DNA of 64,000 bases from Croceicoccus sp. YJ47 (GCF_016745095.1 NZ_CP067087.1:686501-750500); one strand, 5' to 3'; shown: positions 1 through 9,990, numbered from the stretch's first letter. Notes: a model not told the origin generated them from the sequence alone. Program-made: numbers and translations.

Positions 1-770
1 AGGTCGCCTCCGCGCAGCACGAGCTCGGCATCACGTTCGGCACGCTCACGCAGACGGCGGACCGGGTGCAGATCTACAAATATGTCGTGCACATGGTCGC
101 GCAGGCCTATGGCAAGACCGCGACCTTCATGCCCAAGCCGATCAAGGCCGACAACGGGTCGGGCATGCACACGCACATGTCGATCTGGGACAATGGCAAG
201 CCGACCTTTGCCGGCAATGGCTATGCCGGCCTGTCCGACAATTGCCTCTACTACATCGGCGGCGTGATCAAGCATGCCAAGGCCTTGAACGCCTTCACCA
301 ACCCGACCACCAACAGCTACAAGCGTCTGGTGCCGGGCTTCGAGGCGCCGGTGCTGCTCGCCTATTCGGCGCGCAACCGGTCGGCATCGTGCCGCATTCC
401 GTATGGCGCGGGCGAAAAGGCGAAGCGCGTCGAATTCCGCTTCCCCGATCCGCTCGCCAATCCCTATCTGTCGTTCGCGGCGCTGTTGATGGCGGGCATC
501 GACGGGATCAAGAACAAGATCCACCCCGGCGAAGCGATGGACAAGAACCTGTACGACCTGCCGCCGGCAGAGCTCGCCGAGGTGCCGACCGTGTGCGGTT
601 CGCTGCGCGAAGCGTTGCTCGCACTGGAAGCGGATCACGAGTTCCTGCTCGAAGGCGGCGTGTTCACCAAGGAGCAGATCGACGCCTATGCCGAATTGAA
701 ATGGGCCGACGTGCTGCGTTTCGAAACGACGCCGAGCGCGGTCGAATTCGACATGTATTACAGCGCCTGA
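1..770 (+). CDS. glnA: Glutamine synthetase type I, C-terminal part (5' end outside window)
   Basis: Ligates ammonia to glutamate with ATP; the central cytoplasmic enzyme of nitrogen assimilation. The reading frame is already open at base 3 and reads through [30 protein letters not shown] and the core catalytic-domain segment RVEFRFPDP, so about the last half of a usual 470-residue subunit is present. NLYDLP near the C-terminus is the conserved tyrosine loop that is adenylylated in bacterial type I enzymes, so control by the GlnE/GlnB cascade is likely (family knowledge). A U-tailed hairpin follows the stop codon. The 5' end, promoter and any upstream glnB lie outside the window. Confidence 0.96.
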   Translation, partial: VASAQHELGITFGTLTQTADRVQIYKYVVHMVAQAYGKTATFMPKPIKADNGSGMHTHMSIWDNGKPTFAGNGYAGLSDNCLYYIGGVIKHAKALNAFTNPTTNSYKRLVPGFEAPVLLAYSARNRSASCRIPYGAGEKAKRVEFRFPDPLANPYLSFAALLMAGIDGIKNKIHPGEAMDKNLYDLPPAELAEVPTVCGSLREALLALEADHEFLLEGGVFTKEQIDAYAELKWADVLRFETTPSAVEFDMYYSA

Positions 771-793
771 TTCCATCGGAACGGCATTTTGCG

Positions 794-828
794 AAAGGGC
801 GTCCGGCCGTGGGTCGGGCGCCCTTTTG
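794..828 (+). terminator. Rho-independent terminator of glnA
   Basis: A 12-bp stem (AAAGGGCGTCCG pairing with CGGGCGCCCTTT, one G-U pair) closes a 9-nt loop and ends in four T residues, 23 bases after the glnA stop codon. Confidence 0.85.
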
Positions 829-924
829 CATGTCCGCCACGTGGGAGAGGGGCAATGCCGCAGCGTGTGTCTTTGTGGAACCGCGCGCCTTTGCAATGCG
901 TTACTCCCGCAAAGGAGATTAACA

Positions 925-1983
925 ATGCGCAAGTTTTTGATCGGCGTAGCCGTGCTTGCCTTGTCCGCCCCGGTCGCCCACGCGCAGCCCGGAAATGGCA
1001 ATGGCAACGGGAATGGCAACGGCCAGGCGAAGGGCCAGGCCGCCGCCCAGGGCGGAAACGGCAATGGCAACGCCCGTGGCAACAATGGAGCCGGCAACCG
1101 CGGCAATGGCGGCGGAAAGCCGGACAAGCAGGCCTCTGCCGCTCCTCGTAATCCGGGCAATGGCAACGGGAACGGCAACGGAAACGGCAATGCCCGCCTT
1201 GCCAACGATGCCCAGCCGCGCGGCAATTCCGCCAAATCGTTCAACGGAAACGGGAATGGGAACGGGAACGGCAACCGGCCGGTGATGCAGGGCAACAACG
1301 GCAATGCCCGGCAGGATCGCGATATCCGCTACGCCCGCGACGATTATTATTCGCGCGGCGATTACCGCGACGGGCCCGTGCGCGATATTTACTACGACCG
1401 CCGCTCGCCCGATTACCGGCCCGTCGACGGGTGCCCGCCCGGTCTTGCCAAGAAGAACAACGGCTGCATGCCGCCCGGCCTCGCGCGGAAGGCGGACCGC
1501 CGGTACGACCGGCTCGATTGGTGGGATCTGCCCAACATGACCGACGGGCGTTATCGCTATTATGACGGCAATCTGGTGCGGATCGGCGATGGCGGCAGGA
1601 TCAGCGGCTATTACCCGCTGCTCGCCGGGGCGCTTTCGCCCGGACAGCGCTGGCCCAACTGGTTCCAGCAGGAGCCGCTCCCGTCCTATTACCAGTCCTA
1701 TTTCGACCTCGGCAATGCGCAAAGCTATCGTTATGCCGACAATACGATCTACCGGATCGACCCCACGACGCAGGCGATCACCACGGTTGCGGCGCTGCTC
1801 ACCGGGAATGACATCCGCGTGGGACAGCCGATGCCATCGGGCTACGACGTCTACAACGTGCCGTATAATTACCGGGATCGTTACCGCGACGGGCCGGATG
1901 CCCGCTATCGTTACAGCGACGGCTATGTCTATCGGCTCGACCCGACGACGCAGCTTGTCCAGGCCGTGATCGAACTGCTGTGA
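925..1983 (+). CDS. Secreted GN-repeat protein with three YRY-DG motifs (unknown function)
   Basis: I do not recognise a characterised family. The ATG at 925 has AAAGGAG 7-14 bases upstream and starts a signal peptide (MRKFLIGVAVLALSAPVAHAQ), so export is expected. Residues about 22-130 are low-complexity Gly-Asn runs broken by short charged segments. A CPPGLAKK/CMPPGLARK pair follows near residue 170-190. The C-terminal half holds three copies of a Tyr/Arg motif: RYRYYDG at 209-215, YRYADN at 268-273 and RYRYSDG at 327-333. The last two continue as YRIDPTTQ and YRLDPTTQ. The end resembles the short C-terminal motif of RcnB-like periplasmic proteins, but that is only a loose similarity. It is 352 residues long and stands alone after the glnA terminator; its stop almost touches the next gene. 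Confidence 0.8.
   Translation: MRKFLIGVAVLALSAPVAHAQPGNGNGNGNGNGQAKGQAAAQGGNGNGNARGNNGAGNRGNGGGKPDKQASAAPRNPGNGNGNGNGNGNARLANDAQPRGNSAKSFNGNGNGNGNGNRPVMQGNNGNARQDRDIRYARDDYYSRGDYRDGPVRDIYYDRRSPDYRPVDGCPPGLAKKNNGCMPPGLARKADRRYDRLDWWDLPNMTDGRYRYYDGNLVRIGDGGRISGYYPLLAGALSPGQRWPNWFQQEPLPSYYQSYFDLGNAQSYRYADNTIYRIDPTTQAITTVAALLTGNDIRVGQPMPSGYDVYNVPYNYRDRYRDGPDARYRYSDGYVYRLDPTTQLVQAVIELL
988..1311 (+). repeat. Degenerate GGCAAYGG-type coding repeat (poly Gly-Asn)
   Basis: Short tandem units of GGCAAC/GGCAAT/GGGAAC alternate here, in three dense blocks at about 991-1080, 1156-1192 and 1243-1280. They encode Gly-Asn dipeptides in frame, with codons varied by synonymous change. This makes slippage less likely than in a pure repeat and suggests selection on the peptide. 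Confidence 0.85.
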
Positions 1984-2003
1984 TGCGCAGGGAAGGAAAA
2001 CCG

Positions 2004-2549
2004 ATGAACCAGATCCTGCGCAATCTTTCCGCCGCCCTGCTGCTCGTCGCACCGCTGGCCGCATGCGGATCGGACGAAGCCGGGGGCGCCGCGGGCGGGG
2101 CGGCGGATGCCCGCAACGAATCGCTGGCCGCGGCGCTCGCCGATGCGGACGGGCTTTCACGGTTGAGCGGTTCGCTCAACGAAACCGCGATGGCCACCAT
2201 CTTCGACGGTACGGCGAGCTACACGATTCTCGCGCCCACCGACGCCGCCTTCGACGAGGCCGCGCTATCCCCTCAGGAAGGCGAGAGTGCGGATGCCGTG
2301 CTCGCCGCCGTACTGCGCGAACATGTCCTGCCCGGCGCGTTCACCGTGCCCGATATTGCCCGCGCGCTCGAAAACGACGGCAGCGTGGAGATGCAGAACA
2401 TGGGCGGGACCATGCTGACCTTCGCACGCGAAGGCGATGCGATCCGCGTCACTGACGAGGATGGCGGCACCGCTCTCATCACAGGGGACGCGATCGTCGC
2501 CAGCAATGGGGTCGCCATTCCGGTCGATGCCATGCTGAAAACGCCGTAG
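2004..2549 (+). CDS. Fasciclin (FAS1) domain lipoprotein
   Basis: The start was placed at ATG 2004, preceded by GGAAGG, rather than the upstream ATG at 1980 that overlaps the previous stop. The N-terminus MNQILRNLSAALLLVAPLAAC is a lipoprotein signal with lipobox LAAC, so the mature protein is probably membrane-anchored in the periplasm. The rest is a single FAS1 domain: LAAALADADGLSRL, then the hallmark YTILAPTDAAFDE (H1 box), VLREHVLPGAF, and the H2-like end AIVASNGVAIPVDAMLKTP. FAS1 domains act in adhesion and protein-protein contact. It is 181 residues and sits 20 bases after the GN-repeat gene, so the two may be co-transcribed. Confidence 0.88.
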   Translation: MNQILRNLSAALLLVAPLAACGSDEAGGAAGGAADARNESLAAALADADGLSRLSGSLNETAMATIFDGTASYTILAPTDAAFDEAALSPQEGESADAVLAAVLREHVLPGAFTVPDIARALENDGSVEMQNMGGTMLTFAREGDAIRVTDEDGGTALITGDAIVASNGVAIPVDAMLKTP

Positions 2550-2558
2550 CAGCGGCGC

Positions 2559-2585
2559 CGGGTGCGGGGCGACGCTCCGCACCCG
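2559..2585. terminator. Hairpin between convergent genes (possible terminator)
   Basis: An 11-bp stem (CGGGTGCGGGG with CTCCGCACCCG, one G-U pair) has a 5-nt loop and lies between the fasciclin gene and the end of tamB. There is no T run on either side, so termination is plausible but unproven. Confidence 0.45.
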
Positions 2586-2594
2586 CGACCTGCG

Positions 2595-5500
2595 TCAGTA
2601 ATCCCGGCTGACCTCGGCCCCGACCGAATTATACCCGATGGACGACACGCTCGCGAGCAGCGAGAGCCAGCCTGTGACCCGGTATTCGAGTGCGCTCGCG
2701 CTATAGCCGCGCCCGTCGGTAATCAGCTCGACATAAAGATTGCGCCCGAGATATTCGCCCGCCGCGACGCTGGTGCCCCGGCCCAGCGCCTCATCCGCGC
2801 CGACGATGCGCAGCCGGTCGAGGCCGATCGCGCTGCGCAGGCGGTTGATCGGGTCGAGCCCGCTCCCCCCGCCCTGCAAGGCTGCCACGGCGGAACCGAG
2901 CTGCAACGCTTCCGCCGCGGAGATATTGGCAATGGAATCGCCGAACAGCAGGCGGGAGAGCACTTCTTCCTCCGGCAGGGCCGGGACGGAGGAGAAGGCG
3001 ATCTGCGGCGCGAGCGCCGAGCCGCTGATCGCGATGCGCGCGTCGATATCCTCCACATCCGCGACGGCGAGCACGTTCAATTGCGGATCGGGCGGATTTT
3101 CGCCGGTGAACTGGATCCGCCCGCGTTCGAGTTCGAAACGCTGTCCCGAAAACTGATACCCGCCGCGGACGAGTTCCGCCTCACCATAAAGGCGCGGCGC
3201 CGCGGTGGTGCCGCGAATGCGGACATCGGCCTCCCACTCGCTGTCGAGGCCGAGGCCGGTCACTGCGAAACGATCATCGGCGCGCACGTCGATGAGATAG
3301 CGCCACGGCCCCATGCGCGACCGTGCGGCCTGCTGATCCGCGGGAAGGTTGATTTCGCGCGTCGCAACGCTCGGCAGGCTTTGCGCCGCCGATGCGCGCC
3401 CCAATTGCCAGCGCCCGCTTTCCACGCGCAGGCGCCCGGCGATCGTACCGCGATTGTCGCGCGCCACGATACGCATCGGGCCGGTCACCACGGCGCCGAT
3501 TTCGTCACGACGAAGCAGCTGCGCCTGCTGTGCCGCGATGCGAATATCCATGCCGACACCGCGCTCCGCAATATCGGACAGGTCGATCGTGCCGCTACCC
3601 GCAACCGTGCCGCCATTGCCCGCGCGCCCCGAAAACCGCCCGATCCGCAGGACGGAGCCATCGAAATTGCCGCGCAGGGCCAGGCCGTCGATGTCGGTGC
3701 CGGTAAGCGCGCTCTGCATGCGCAGATCGTCGCTGCGGATGGTGCCGCGCAATTGCGGATCGTCGAGCGTACCGCGCATGTTGGCGGCGATGCGGACCTC
3801 GCCGGTAAGGTCGAACAGTTCCACCGCGACCAGGCGCCAGATCGCATCGGCCGGCCCGCGATAGCGCGCCTGTCCCGTAAGCCGTCCGGCCCGCAGCCGG
3901 TCGATCACCGCGCCGCTGGCCGGAAGGTCGTCGATCCGCGCCTGCAGCCGCCCGCTGCGGTTGCCGTTTTCGCGGATGACCGCGCGCGTCTCGAACCGGC
4001 CTACCGACAATTCGGCCACCACCGCCAGATCGACCGGCCGCGAGGTCAGCACCAGCCCGGACCGCGTCAGGTCGTCGAACAGCAACCGCGCCCGTCCCGT
4101 CGGCGCCTCTCCCGGCATGTCGCGATAGGTGACGACGCCCGACGCGGTCCCGCCCAACCCGAGATCGCTCACCAGAAGGTCGCCGACCGACATCGGCATG
4201 TCCGCGAGTTTCAGCGTGATGGCGTTCACCTCGCCCAGCTGTCCCTCGACCTGAAGGCGTCCGCCGGCAAAATCGATCTGGCTGCGCTGCAATTCCCATT
4301 GCGTCCCGCCCGCCCCGTCACGCCGCAGCAATACGGCGCGGCGCGGCATGGAAATGTCCCGCCCGGCATAGCGCCCCCGCGCGCCGACGGCGATCCTTTC
4401 GCGCGAGACATCGCCCGCCACGCGCAGGACAAAGCGGCTGCCGCGCCGCCCGGCGATACGCGCCCGGAAATCGCCCGCCCCGTCGCGCAGGCGCCCTTCC
4501 GCCGCGAGCCGTCCGATGAAGATGTCCCCGCGCGAGATCCCCTGCGCATTGATGGCGGCATCGAGCGTCGCATCATCGCCCAGGGTTCCGTCGATCCGGA
4601 TATTAGCGGTGCGCACCTGCATCGGGACGGCGCCGGCGAACCGCGCATTGCGCAGCCGCAGCGCGGCATCGATCCCCTGCCCCGCGGCGTCCGGGGACAG
4701 GCCGACCGTTCCCGAAACCCCGCCCCCCGACAGCGCAAGCTCGCCGGCGACGCCGCCCGGCAACAGGCGCAATTGGCCGGTGACGTCGGTATCGCTGATG
4801 GTGAGGCGCTGCACACCGATCGCCGTTCCGCCACCGCGCATAGCGAGCAGGTCGAGCACCCCGTCGAACCGGCCGAGGAGCGATTGCCCCTCCGTCTCGA
4901 TCCGGAAGCCGTCCTCGCTCGGGTTCACGGCCACGCGCACGTCGCGCAGGCCCGCCGCGGGATAGGGATCGGCAAAGACGAGCACCGCGCTCGGCCCGTT
5001 ACCGACGATGCTGCTCTCGATCTCGAACGCGCCGAAACGGATGTGCCGGCCCGTGCCGGACACTGTGACCGTTCCATCGAGCGCGCGCCTCCCGGTGAGC
5101 GAAAGATCGACATCGCGTGCGTCGATGCGGGCCGTGCGGATGAGGATCGGCGCACCGGCGGCAAGCTCCACCCGGCCCGAAAAGGCGATCGGCGGCCCCG
5201 CGATATTGCGCAGCGCGGCATTCGTGATCCGCGCCATCCGCCCGTCGAGCGTGGCATTCAGCGTCCATTTGCGCGGACCGCCAAGCGTGGCCGCGATGTC
5301 GCCGCGCATGTTCACCGTGCCCAGATTGGCAAGCGGAACGCCGGCGGCGGCGACCGGTCCCGACAGCGCGTACAACCCCCGCCGCAGATCCCCGCGCAGC
5401 GCCAGCCGCGCTTCGATCCCCGGCCCGGCGAGGCGCAGCGCATCGGCCATAAGCTGACCGTCGGAATGCACCAGCGTCCCTGTCAGCACCGCACCGCGAA

Positions 5501-6797
5501 GCTGCCGGTCGAGCGGGGCGACCCCTGTTGCAATCCCCCCCGCCATCAGCCGCACCGGCACGGTCAGGCGCCCGTTCTCCAGCACGCCCGTACCCCGCGC
5601 CCGCACCCGCGACAGCCGCAACGCGCCCAGCGTCACGCGATCCGCCGCGGCCTCGTACCCGACCGCCGATCCGCGAAACGCCCCGTCAAAGGCGAGCCGC
5701 GCCGTCATCCCGCGCAGGCGAAGATCGCCGCCGAGCAGCGCCGGATCGCGCAAACGCAGCCGCGCGACCAAATCGTCGAAACGGTTCCCGGCAAGGTCGA
5801 CCGCCCCGCGGACATCGCCGGCAAGGCCGCGCCCCTTGAACCGGGCGGCGCCATCGACGACGCTGTTGCGCAAGGTTCCTTCGGCGCGCAGCGACACGCC
5901 CTCCCCCGCAGCGCGCGCGGGCAGGCCGGTGAGCAGGTCGCCCGGATAGATCCGCCCCAGCGCGCCATATCGCCCCGCCCGGTTCGACAGGCGGAAGGCC
6001 GCGAATGTATCCCCCCCGCGCCGGACAAGCAGGCGCCCGTCCCAGCGCCGCCAGTCGCCATCGCCCGTCACCACCGCGCGCAGATCCTCCCGCGCGCCGA
6101 CCATGCCGGCCAGCACGCCGCCCGCCGGCGCGCGATAGTCGATTTCGAGGTCGAAGCGATTGTCCGCCGGCGCCATGTCCAGCCGCGCGGCCAGCCGGTC
6201 CGCACCGCCCAGCGCGCTGTCGATGGCGACCTTCGCGCGCCCGTCCGCGATCCGCGCCCGGCCGAGCAGGTTGACGCGCCGCGCCTCCCCCGCAATCTGC
6301 GGGCCGACGGTCAAGGCATCGAATTCCAGCCTGTCGATGCGAATGTCGAAATTCGGCAGGATCGGCGCATCCGGGTCGCCGGGGTTGAGCGCGGGCATCC
6401 GCATCAACTCGCCCCGCCGGAAGACCAGACGCCGCACGTCCAGCCCGCTCGTGAACCAGGCGAACGGTTTCCAGGCCAGCTCCACCTCCGGCACGCGGGC
6501 GAACACGCCTTCCGTGTCGGAAAAGCGCACATCGTGCAGGACCGCCTCGTCGAGGACCGACCCCTCGATCCTGCAGACCTCGATGCGAAGCCCGGATGCC
6601 GGCGCATAGCGGGACAGCGATTCGGCGATGAAGCGATGGCCGATGGGGCTGTCGATCACGGCGAAAAACACCGCCAGCGCCACGAACAGCAAGGCGACGC
6701 CCGCCGTGATCCGGATGCGCCAGTACCGGCCCCAGTTCCGGCGGGGCTTCTCGGGCGGCGCCTCCCCGGTCGCGCCAAAATCGGGCGCGTCGGTCAA
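2595..6797 (-). CDS. tamB: Translocation and assembly module subunit TamB (DUF490)
   Basis: An inner-membrane-anchored, periplasm-spanning protein of the AsmA-like group; TamB proteins work with the outer-membrane TamA in outer-membrane protein assembly and phospholipid movement (family knowledge). After about 28 residues there is one transmembrane segment (ITAGVALLFVALAVFFAVI), then roughly 1,000 residues of repetitive beta-rich sequence, and a C-terminal DUF490 domain with GRIQFTGENPPDPQLNV, PEEEVLSRLLFG and NRLRSAIGLDRLRI. The only start near the end of tamA is a TTG at 6797 overlapping the tamA stop (TTGA), implying translational coupling. 1,400 residues is normal for the family. The long opposite-strand open frame across it is a GC artefact. 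Confidence 0.93.
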   Translation of the reverse strand: MTDAPDFGATGEAPPEKPRRNWGRYWRIRITAGVALLFVALAVFFAVIDSPIGHRFIAESLSRYAPASGLRIEVCRIEGSVLDEAVLHDVRFSDTEGVFARVPEVELAWKPFAWFTSGLDVRRLVFRRGELMRMPALNPGDPDAPILPNFDIRIDRLEFDALTVGPQIAGEARRVNLLGRARIADGRAKVAIDSALGGADRLAARLDMAPADNRFDLEIDYRAPAGGVLAGMVGAREDLRAVVTGDGDWRRWDGRLLVRRGGDTFAAFRLSNRAGRYGALGRIYPGDLLTGLPARAAGEGVSLRAEGTLRNSVVDGAARFKGRGLAGDVRGAVDLAGNRFDDLVARLRLRDPALLGGDLRLRGMTARLAFDGAFRGSAVGYEAAADRVTLGALRLSRVRARGTGVLENGRLTVPVRLMAGGIATGVAPLDRQLRGAVLTGTLVHSDGQLMADALRLAGPGIEARLALRGDLRRGLYALSGPVAAAGVPLANLGTVNMRGDIAATLGGPRKWTLNATLDGRMARITNAALRNIAGPPIAFSGRVELAAGAPILIRTARIDARDVDLSLTGRRALDGTVTVSGTGRHIRFGAFEIESSIVGNGPSAVLVFADPYPAAGLRDVRVAVNPSEDGFRIETEGQSLLGRFDGVLDLLAMRGGGTAIGVQRLTISDTDVTGQLRLLPGGVAGELALSGGGVSGTVGLSPDAAGQGIDAALRLRNARFAGAVPMQVRTANIRIDGTLGDDATLDAAINAQGISRGDIFIGRLAAEGRLRDGAGDFRARIAGRRGSRFVLRVAGDVSRERIAVGARGRYAGRDISMPRRAVLLRRDGAGGTQWELQRSQIDFAGGRLQVEGQLGEVNAITLKLADMPMSVGDLLVSDLGLGGTASGVVTYRDMPGEAPTGRARLLFDDLTRSGLVLTSRPVDLAVVAELSVGRFETRAVIRENGNRSGRLQARIDDLPASGAVIDRLRAGRLTGQARYRGPADAIWRLVAVELFDLTGEVRIAANMRGTLDDPQLRGTIRSDDLRMQSALTGTDIDGLALRGNFDGSVLRIGRFSGRAGNGGTVAGSGTIDLSDIAERGVGMDIRIAAQQAQLLRRDEIGAVVTGPMRIVARDNRGTIAGRLRVESGRWQLGRASAAQSLPSVATREINLPADQQAARSRMGPWRYLIDVRADDRFAVTGLGLDSEWEADVRIRGTTAAPRLYGEAELVRGGYQFSGQRFELERGRIQFTGENPPDPQLNVLAVADVEDIDARIAISGSALAPQIAFSSVPALPEEEVLSRLLFGDSIANISAAEALQLGSAVAALQGGGSGLDPINRLRSAIGLDRLRIVGADEALGRGTSVAAGEYLGRNLYVELITDGRGYSASALEYRVTGWLSLLASVSSIGYNSVGAEVSRDY

Positions 6798-9064
6798 AAC
6801 GCCTGACCCAGCGAGACATAGACCGCCACCGGGCCGTCGCCCGGGCGCGGATTGATCGGCGTGGCGAGATCGACGCGCAGCGGCCCGAAATTCGTGTGAT
6901 ACCGTATGCCGACGCCCGCGCCGAATTGCAGGTCCGACAAGCGCGGCGTGGTGGTGGTATCGACCGCGCCCGCATCGATGAACGGCACGACGGAAAGCGC
7001 GCCGTCGAACAAGCCGGTGCGCACCCGTGCCTCCAGCGCGAATTCGGTCAGCGAACGGCCGCCCGTCGGATCGCCGATCGTATCCTTCGGTCCGATCTGC
7101 TGATAGCCATAGCCGCGAACCGATCCGCCGCCGCCCGCGTAAAGCCGGCGCGAGGGCGCGATGTCGGACAGCCCCAGCCCCGTGATCGTGCCGAAACGCA
7201 CCCGCCCCGCCCCGACGATGCGGTCGGTGAGAGGCTGGTAAAAACTCCCGTCGAGGATCGCCCGGGCATAGAACCCTTGCGATCCTGTCGAATTGTTGCG
7301 GCTGAATTCCGGGGAGAGCAGCAGCGATGCACGCCATCCGCGCCGCGGGTCGAGCAGGTCGTCGCTTTCATCGAAACCGATCCGCCCCGGTGCCGCCGCG
7401 ACGAAATAGGTTTCGCGCGGGCCGAGATTGCCGTCGAGCGCGCCTTCGCGTTCCTGCGACGCGACGAGTTCGAGCCCGGCGGCCCAGACGAAGCGTTTCT
7501 GAAAGATCAGCGTCGAAAGCCGTTCGTAACGGGCGATGGCCGAAATCGTGCGGGCCTCGTACGCGTCGCGATCGATCGTGTTGGCAAACAGGTCGAGCGT
7601 GAGAACGCGGTCGCGCCCGGTGAAATTGTTGCGGCGGACCGTCGCGCCGATGAGCTGTTCCTGCGTGCCCGCGATGCCGCGCAGGCGCAGCATGCCTTCG
7701 GGTGGGAAGAAATTGCGATGTTCCCAACTCGCCGCGAGCCGGAATCCCTGCCCGGTGCCGTAACCGATGGCCCCGGCAATCGTGCGAAGCGGGGCGGGCG
7801 TGATATCGACATCGATGTCGGCCACTCCCGGCTCGCCATCCGCGGGCGGAACGACGGCGCGCGGACGCACGGTCAAGGTGGAGGCGAGCCCTGTTTGCAG
7901 GATCGCCTCCCGCAGATCCTCCACATCGCTGCCGCGGTAGGTTTCCCCGGCCTTGAACCGGGCGATTTGCGCCAGATGCCGGCCCGAGAGGAAATCGGGA
8001 TCCGTGCTCGTCACCGTGCCGAACCGGTATTTGCCGCCCGGCGCCACCGGCATCGACAGCGTTCCGCCATCCACCGCGTGGTCGATGGTCAGCTGCGGCT
8101 CGGCCACCTCGGCAAAGGGATAGCCATTTTGCGTCAGCGCATATTGAAGGTCGATCCGCTCGAAGGTGATCGCGTCGAGATCGATGGGGTCGCCCGCCTC
8201 CACCGCAAAGCTGCGACGCAGCATCGCGCTATCCGCGCCGGTCGCGTCGAGCGCGCCGAGATCGATCGCCATCAGCCGGTAACGCGGCCCCGGCTCCAGC
8301 ACGAAGCGGAACCGCGCATCGGACCCTTCCCCCGCCGGCGAAGGCGCATCGGCCCCGTCTGTCCCAACAGCCTCCGCTCCGCCCCGTCCGGCAAGCTCGC
8401 GCCGGATATCGGCATCGTAAAATCCGTACACGGTGAGCAGCCGCGCCAGCACATCCTGATCCGCGCGCGCACGATTGACCACCTGCGCCAGCGTATCGTC
8501 ATCGTCGGCGAGCGTTTCCAGCGTCGACAGGGCCAGAAACCGCGTCGTAAAATTGTCGAACTGTCCGAACCGCGCAAAGGTTTCGGGAAAAGCGAGCGTG
8601 ATCCGGTCGGACAGGGCCGTCCGCACCAGATCGCTTTCCCGCCCGGCAAAATCGCTTTCCATGTCGGCGCTGCGCAGGTCGGCGGCGATCTCCGGGCCGG
8701 ACGGGTCCAGCAATTCGGCAAGCGCGGGATCGGGCGCGACCGGTTCGATCTCGACCGCCAGCCGTTCGTCATCCGGCCATGCGAGCGTATAGCCGCTCTC
8801 GTCGATCGGGGTGTCGACGACGTCGTCTACCGCGCTTTCGGCATCGGCACCCGTGGCCCACCCCTCGGCATCGGCGACCGCGCCATCGGGGATCAGCGCT
8901 TCCAGCTCCGGATCGGATTCCTGCGCCCGTGCGCCGGACGGCGCCCAGAGCGCCGACGCCCACAGCATCGCCGCCCCGCCCAGCAGGGCGACACGACGGG
9001 ATTCAGCTCTTGGCCGCCGCGTATTGCCGCTGGCCGCCGGGCATGCCGTCCTTGTTGCCGCCAT
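6794..9064 (-). CDS. tamA: Autotransporter/translocation assembly outer-membrane protein TamA (BamA/Omp85 family)
   Basis: Outer-membrane partner of TamB. After a signal-like region ([14 protein letters not shown]) comes an acidic linker, POTRA-type repeats and a C-terminal surface-antigen barrel containing [21 protein letters not shown], which carries the conserved RGY motif. The protein ends in phenylalanine (YVSLGQAF), as barrels recognised by Bam do. The start is uncertain: ATG 9064 gives an arginine-rich n-region and overlaps the end of bpt by 62 bases; ATG 8968 would leave too short a signal peptide. At 756 residues it is longer than E. coli TamA (577), the excess being mostly the acidic segment after the signal peptide. 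It is the middle gene of bpt-tamA-tamB. Confidence 0.88.
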   Translation of the reverse strand: MAATRTACPAASGNTRRPRAESRRVALLGGAAMLWASALWAPSGARAQESDPELEALIPDGAVADAEGWATGADAESAVDDVVDTPIDESGYTLAWPDDERLAVEIEPVAPDPALAELLDPSGPEIAADLRSADMESDFAGRESDLVRTALSDRITLAFPETFARFGQFDNFTTRFLALSTLETLADDDDTLAQVVNRARADQDVLARLLTVYGFYDADIRRELAGRGGAEAVGTDGADAPSPAGEGSDARFRFVLEPGPRYRLMAIDLGALDATGADSAMLRRSFAVEAGDPIDLDAITFERIDLQYALTQNGYPFAEVAEPQLTIDHAVDGGTLSMPVAPGGKYRFGTVTSTDPDFLSGRHLAQIARFKAGETYRGSDVEDLREAILQTGLASTLTVRPRAVVPPADGEPGVADIDVDITPAPLRTIAGAIGYGTGQGFRLAASWEHRNFFPPEGMLRLRGIAGTQEQLIGATVRRNNFTGRDRVLTLDLFANTIDRDAYEARTISAIARYERLSTLIFQKRFVWAAGLELVASQEREGALDGNLGPRETYFVAAAPGRIGFDESDDLLDPRRGWRASLLLSPEFSRNNSTGSQGFYARAILDGSFYQPLTDRIVGAGRVRFGTITGLGLSDIAPSRRLYAGGGGSVRGYGYQQIGPKDTIGDPTGGRSLTEFALEARVRTGLFDGALSVVPFIDAGAVDTTTTPRLSDLQFGAGVGIRYHTNFGPLRVDLATPINPRPGDGPVAVYVSLGQAF

Positions 9065-9857
9065 GGGTGCCGTCACCGCCGCGTCGGGGCGCCGAAGCCT
9101 CGGCAATGAGAGCGCTCTGACGATCGGCATCGAAACGTTCCCACCCCTGCCGGCCCAGCCGTTCGAGGGGCCGATAGCGGACCTTGTATTGCATGCGCGG
9201 CGAACCCTCGATCCAATAGCCCAGATAGACATAGGGAAGGTCGGATTGGCCTGCGCGCCGGATATGATCGAGAATGATATAATTGCCAAGTCCGGTCCGC
9301 GTGGGATGGTGCGGGTCGTAGAATGAATAGATCATGGACAGGCCATCGTCCTGACGGTCGGTCAGGCAGGCCCCGACCAGACGGCCCGGCGTCCCATCCT
9401 CGCCCGGCTCGCGATATTCGATGACATAGCTGGTCACGGGCGTCTGTTCCACCATGTCGGCGTAATCCATCTCGTCCATGGCGGACATGCCGCCATCGGG
9501 ATGGCGCACCGACAGGTATTTTTGCAACAGATCATATTGCTCGACCGTGGACCAGGGCCGGGTCGCCGTCGCGATCAGGTCGCCATTGGCCTTCATCGTG
9601 CGCTTCTGCGTGCCGGAGGCGCGAAATTCGCTCGCCACGACGCGCACCGACACGCACGCCGAACAGGTCGCGCAATTGGGGCGATAGGCGACGTTCTGGC
9701 TGCGGCGGAACCCGATCCGGCCAAGGGCATCGTTCAACGCTTCGGCATCCGGCCCGTCGATCTCGGTGAAGACCTTGCGCTCCTGGCGATCCGGCAGATA
9801 GGGGCACGGCGCCGGAGCGGTCACGAAGAAACGGGGAAATTTTACCGGCGCAGTCAT
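9003..9857 (-). CDS. bpt: Aspartate/glutamate leucyltransferase (arginyl-tRNA-protein transferase family)
   Basis: Transfers leucine from Leu-tRNA to proteins with N-terminal Asp or Glu, marking them for ClpS/ClpAP degradation (bacterial N-end rule). The N-terminal cysteine-rich region is present: [17 protein letters not shown] followed by [16 protein letters not shown]. The C-terminal GNAT-like half has [20 protein letters not shown] and [17 protein letters not shown]. It is 284 residues with ATG at 9857 and AGGTGA upstream; an open frame of 38 more codons upstream is not protein-like. It is the first gene of the run with tamA and tamB. A perfect dyad lies about 120 bases before the start codon. 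Confidence 0.93.
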   Translation of the reverse strand: MTAPVKFPRFFVTAPAPCPYLPDRQERKVFTEIDGPDAEALNDALGRIGFRRSQNVAYRPNCATCSACVSVRVVASEFRASGTQKRTMKANGDLIATATRPWSTVEQYDLLQKYLSVRHPDGGMSAMDEMDYADMVEQTPVTSYVIEYREPGEDGTPGRLVGACLTDRQDDGLSMIYSFYDPHHPTRTGLGNYIILDHIRRAGQSDLPYVYLGYWIEGSPRMQYKVRYRPLERLGRQGWERFDADRQSALIAEASAPRRGGDGTHGGNKDGMPGGQRQYAAAKS

Positions 9858-9960
9858 GATGCGATCACCTGGCCCTTTCGCTCTTTGACGTTCCAAAACC
9901 GATGCACCATGGCCGATTGCCGATGCTGCACCTGCGTAGATGGCAAAGACCCACAGAAGG

Positions 9961-9990
9961 TTAAAGTCCATTAACTACGTTTGAACGTAG
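9961..9990. promoter_or_regulatory. TTAA-N6-TTAAC element next to a 16-nt palindrome, upstream of bpt
   Basis: Bases 9961-9975 read TTAA, six bases, TTAAC. Immediately after, 9975-9990 form the perfect inverted repeat CTACGTT-TG-AACGTAG. The site lies 104-133 bases before the bpt start codon, in the 224-bp gap after ilvA. The dyad has the size of an operator for a dimeric HTH regulator. The TTAA pair is one base short of the usual CtrA spacing (seven), so CtrA binding is doubtful. Confidence 0.5.

Noticed and set aside
988-1311. Regular short repeats that could suggest a CRISPR-like array
   Set aside because: Units are 6-12 bases, lack unique spacers, and translate in frame as Gly-Asn.
2562-6806. 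1,414-codon open frame on the plus strand opposite tamB
   Set aside because: Arg/Pro/Ala-rich, no motifs, fully antisense to a recognisable gene; in GC-rich DNA stop codons are rare on the reverse strand.
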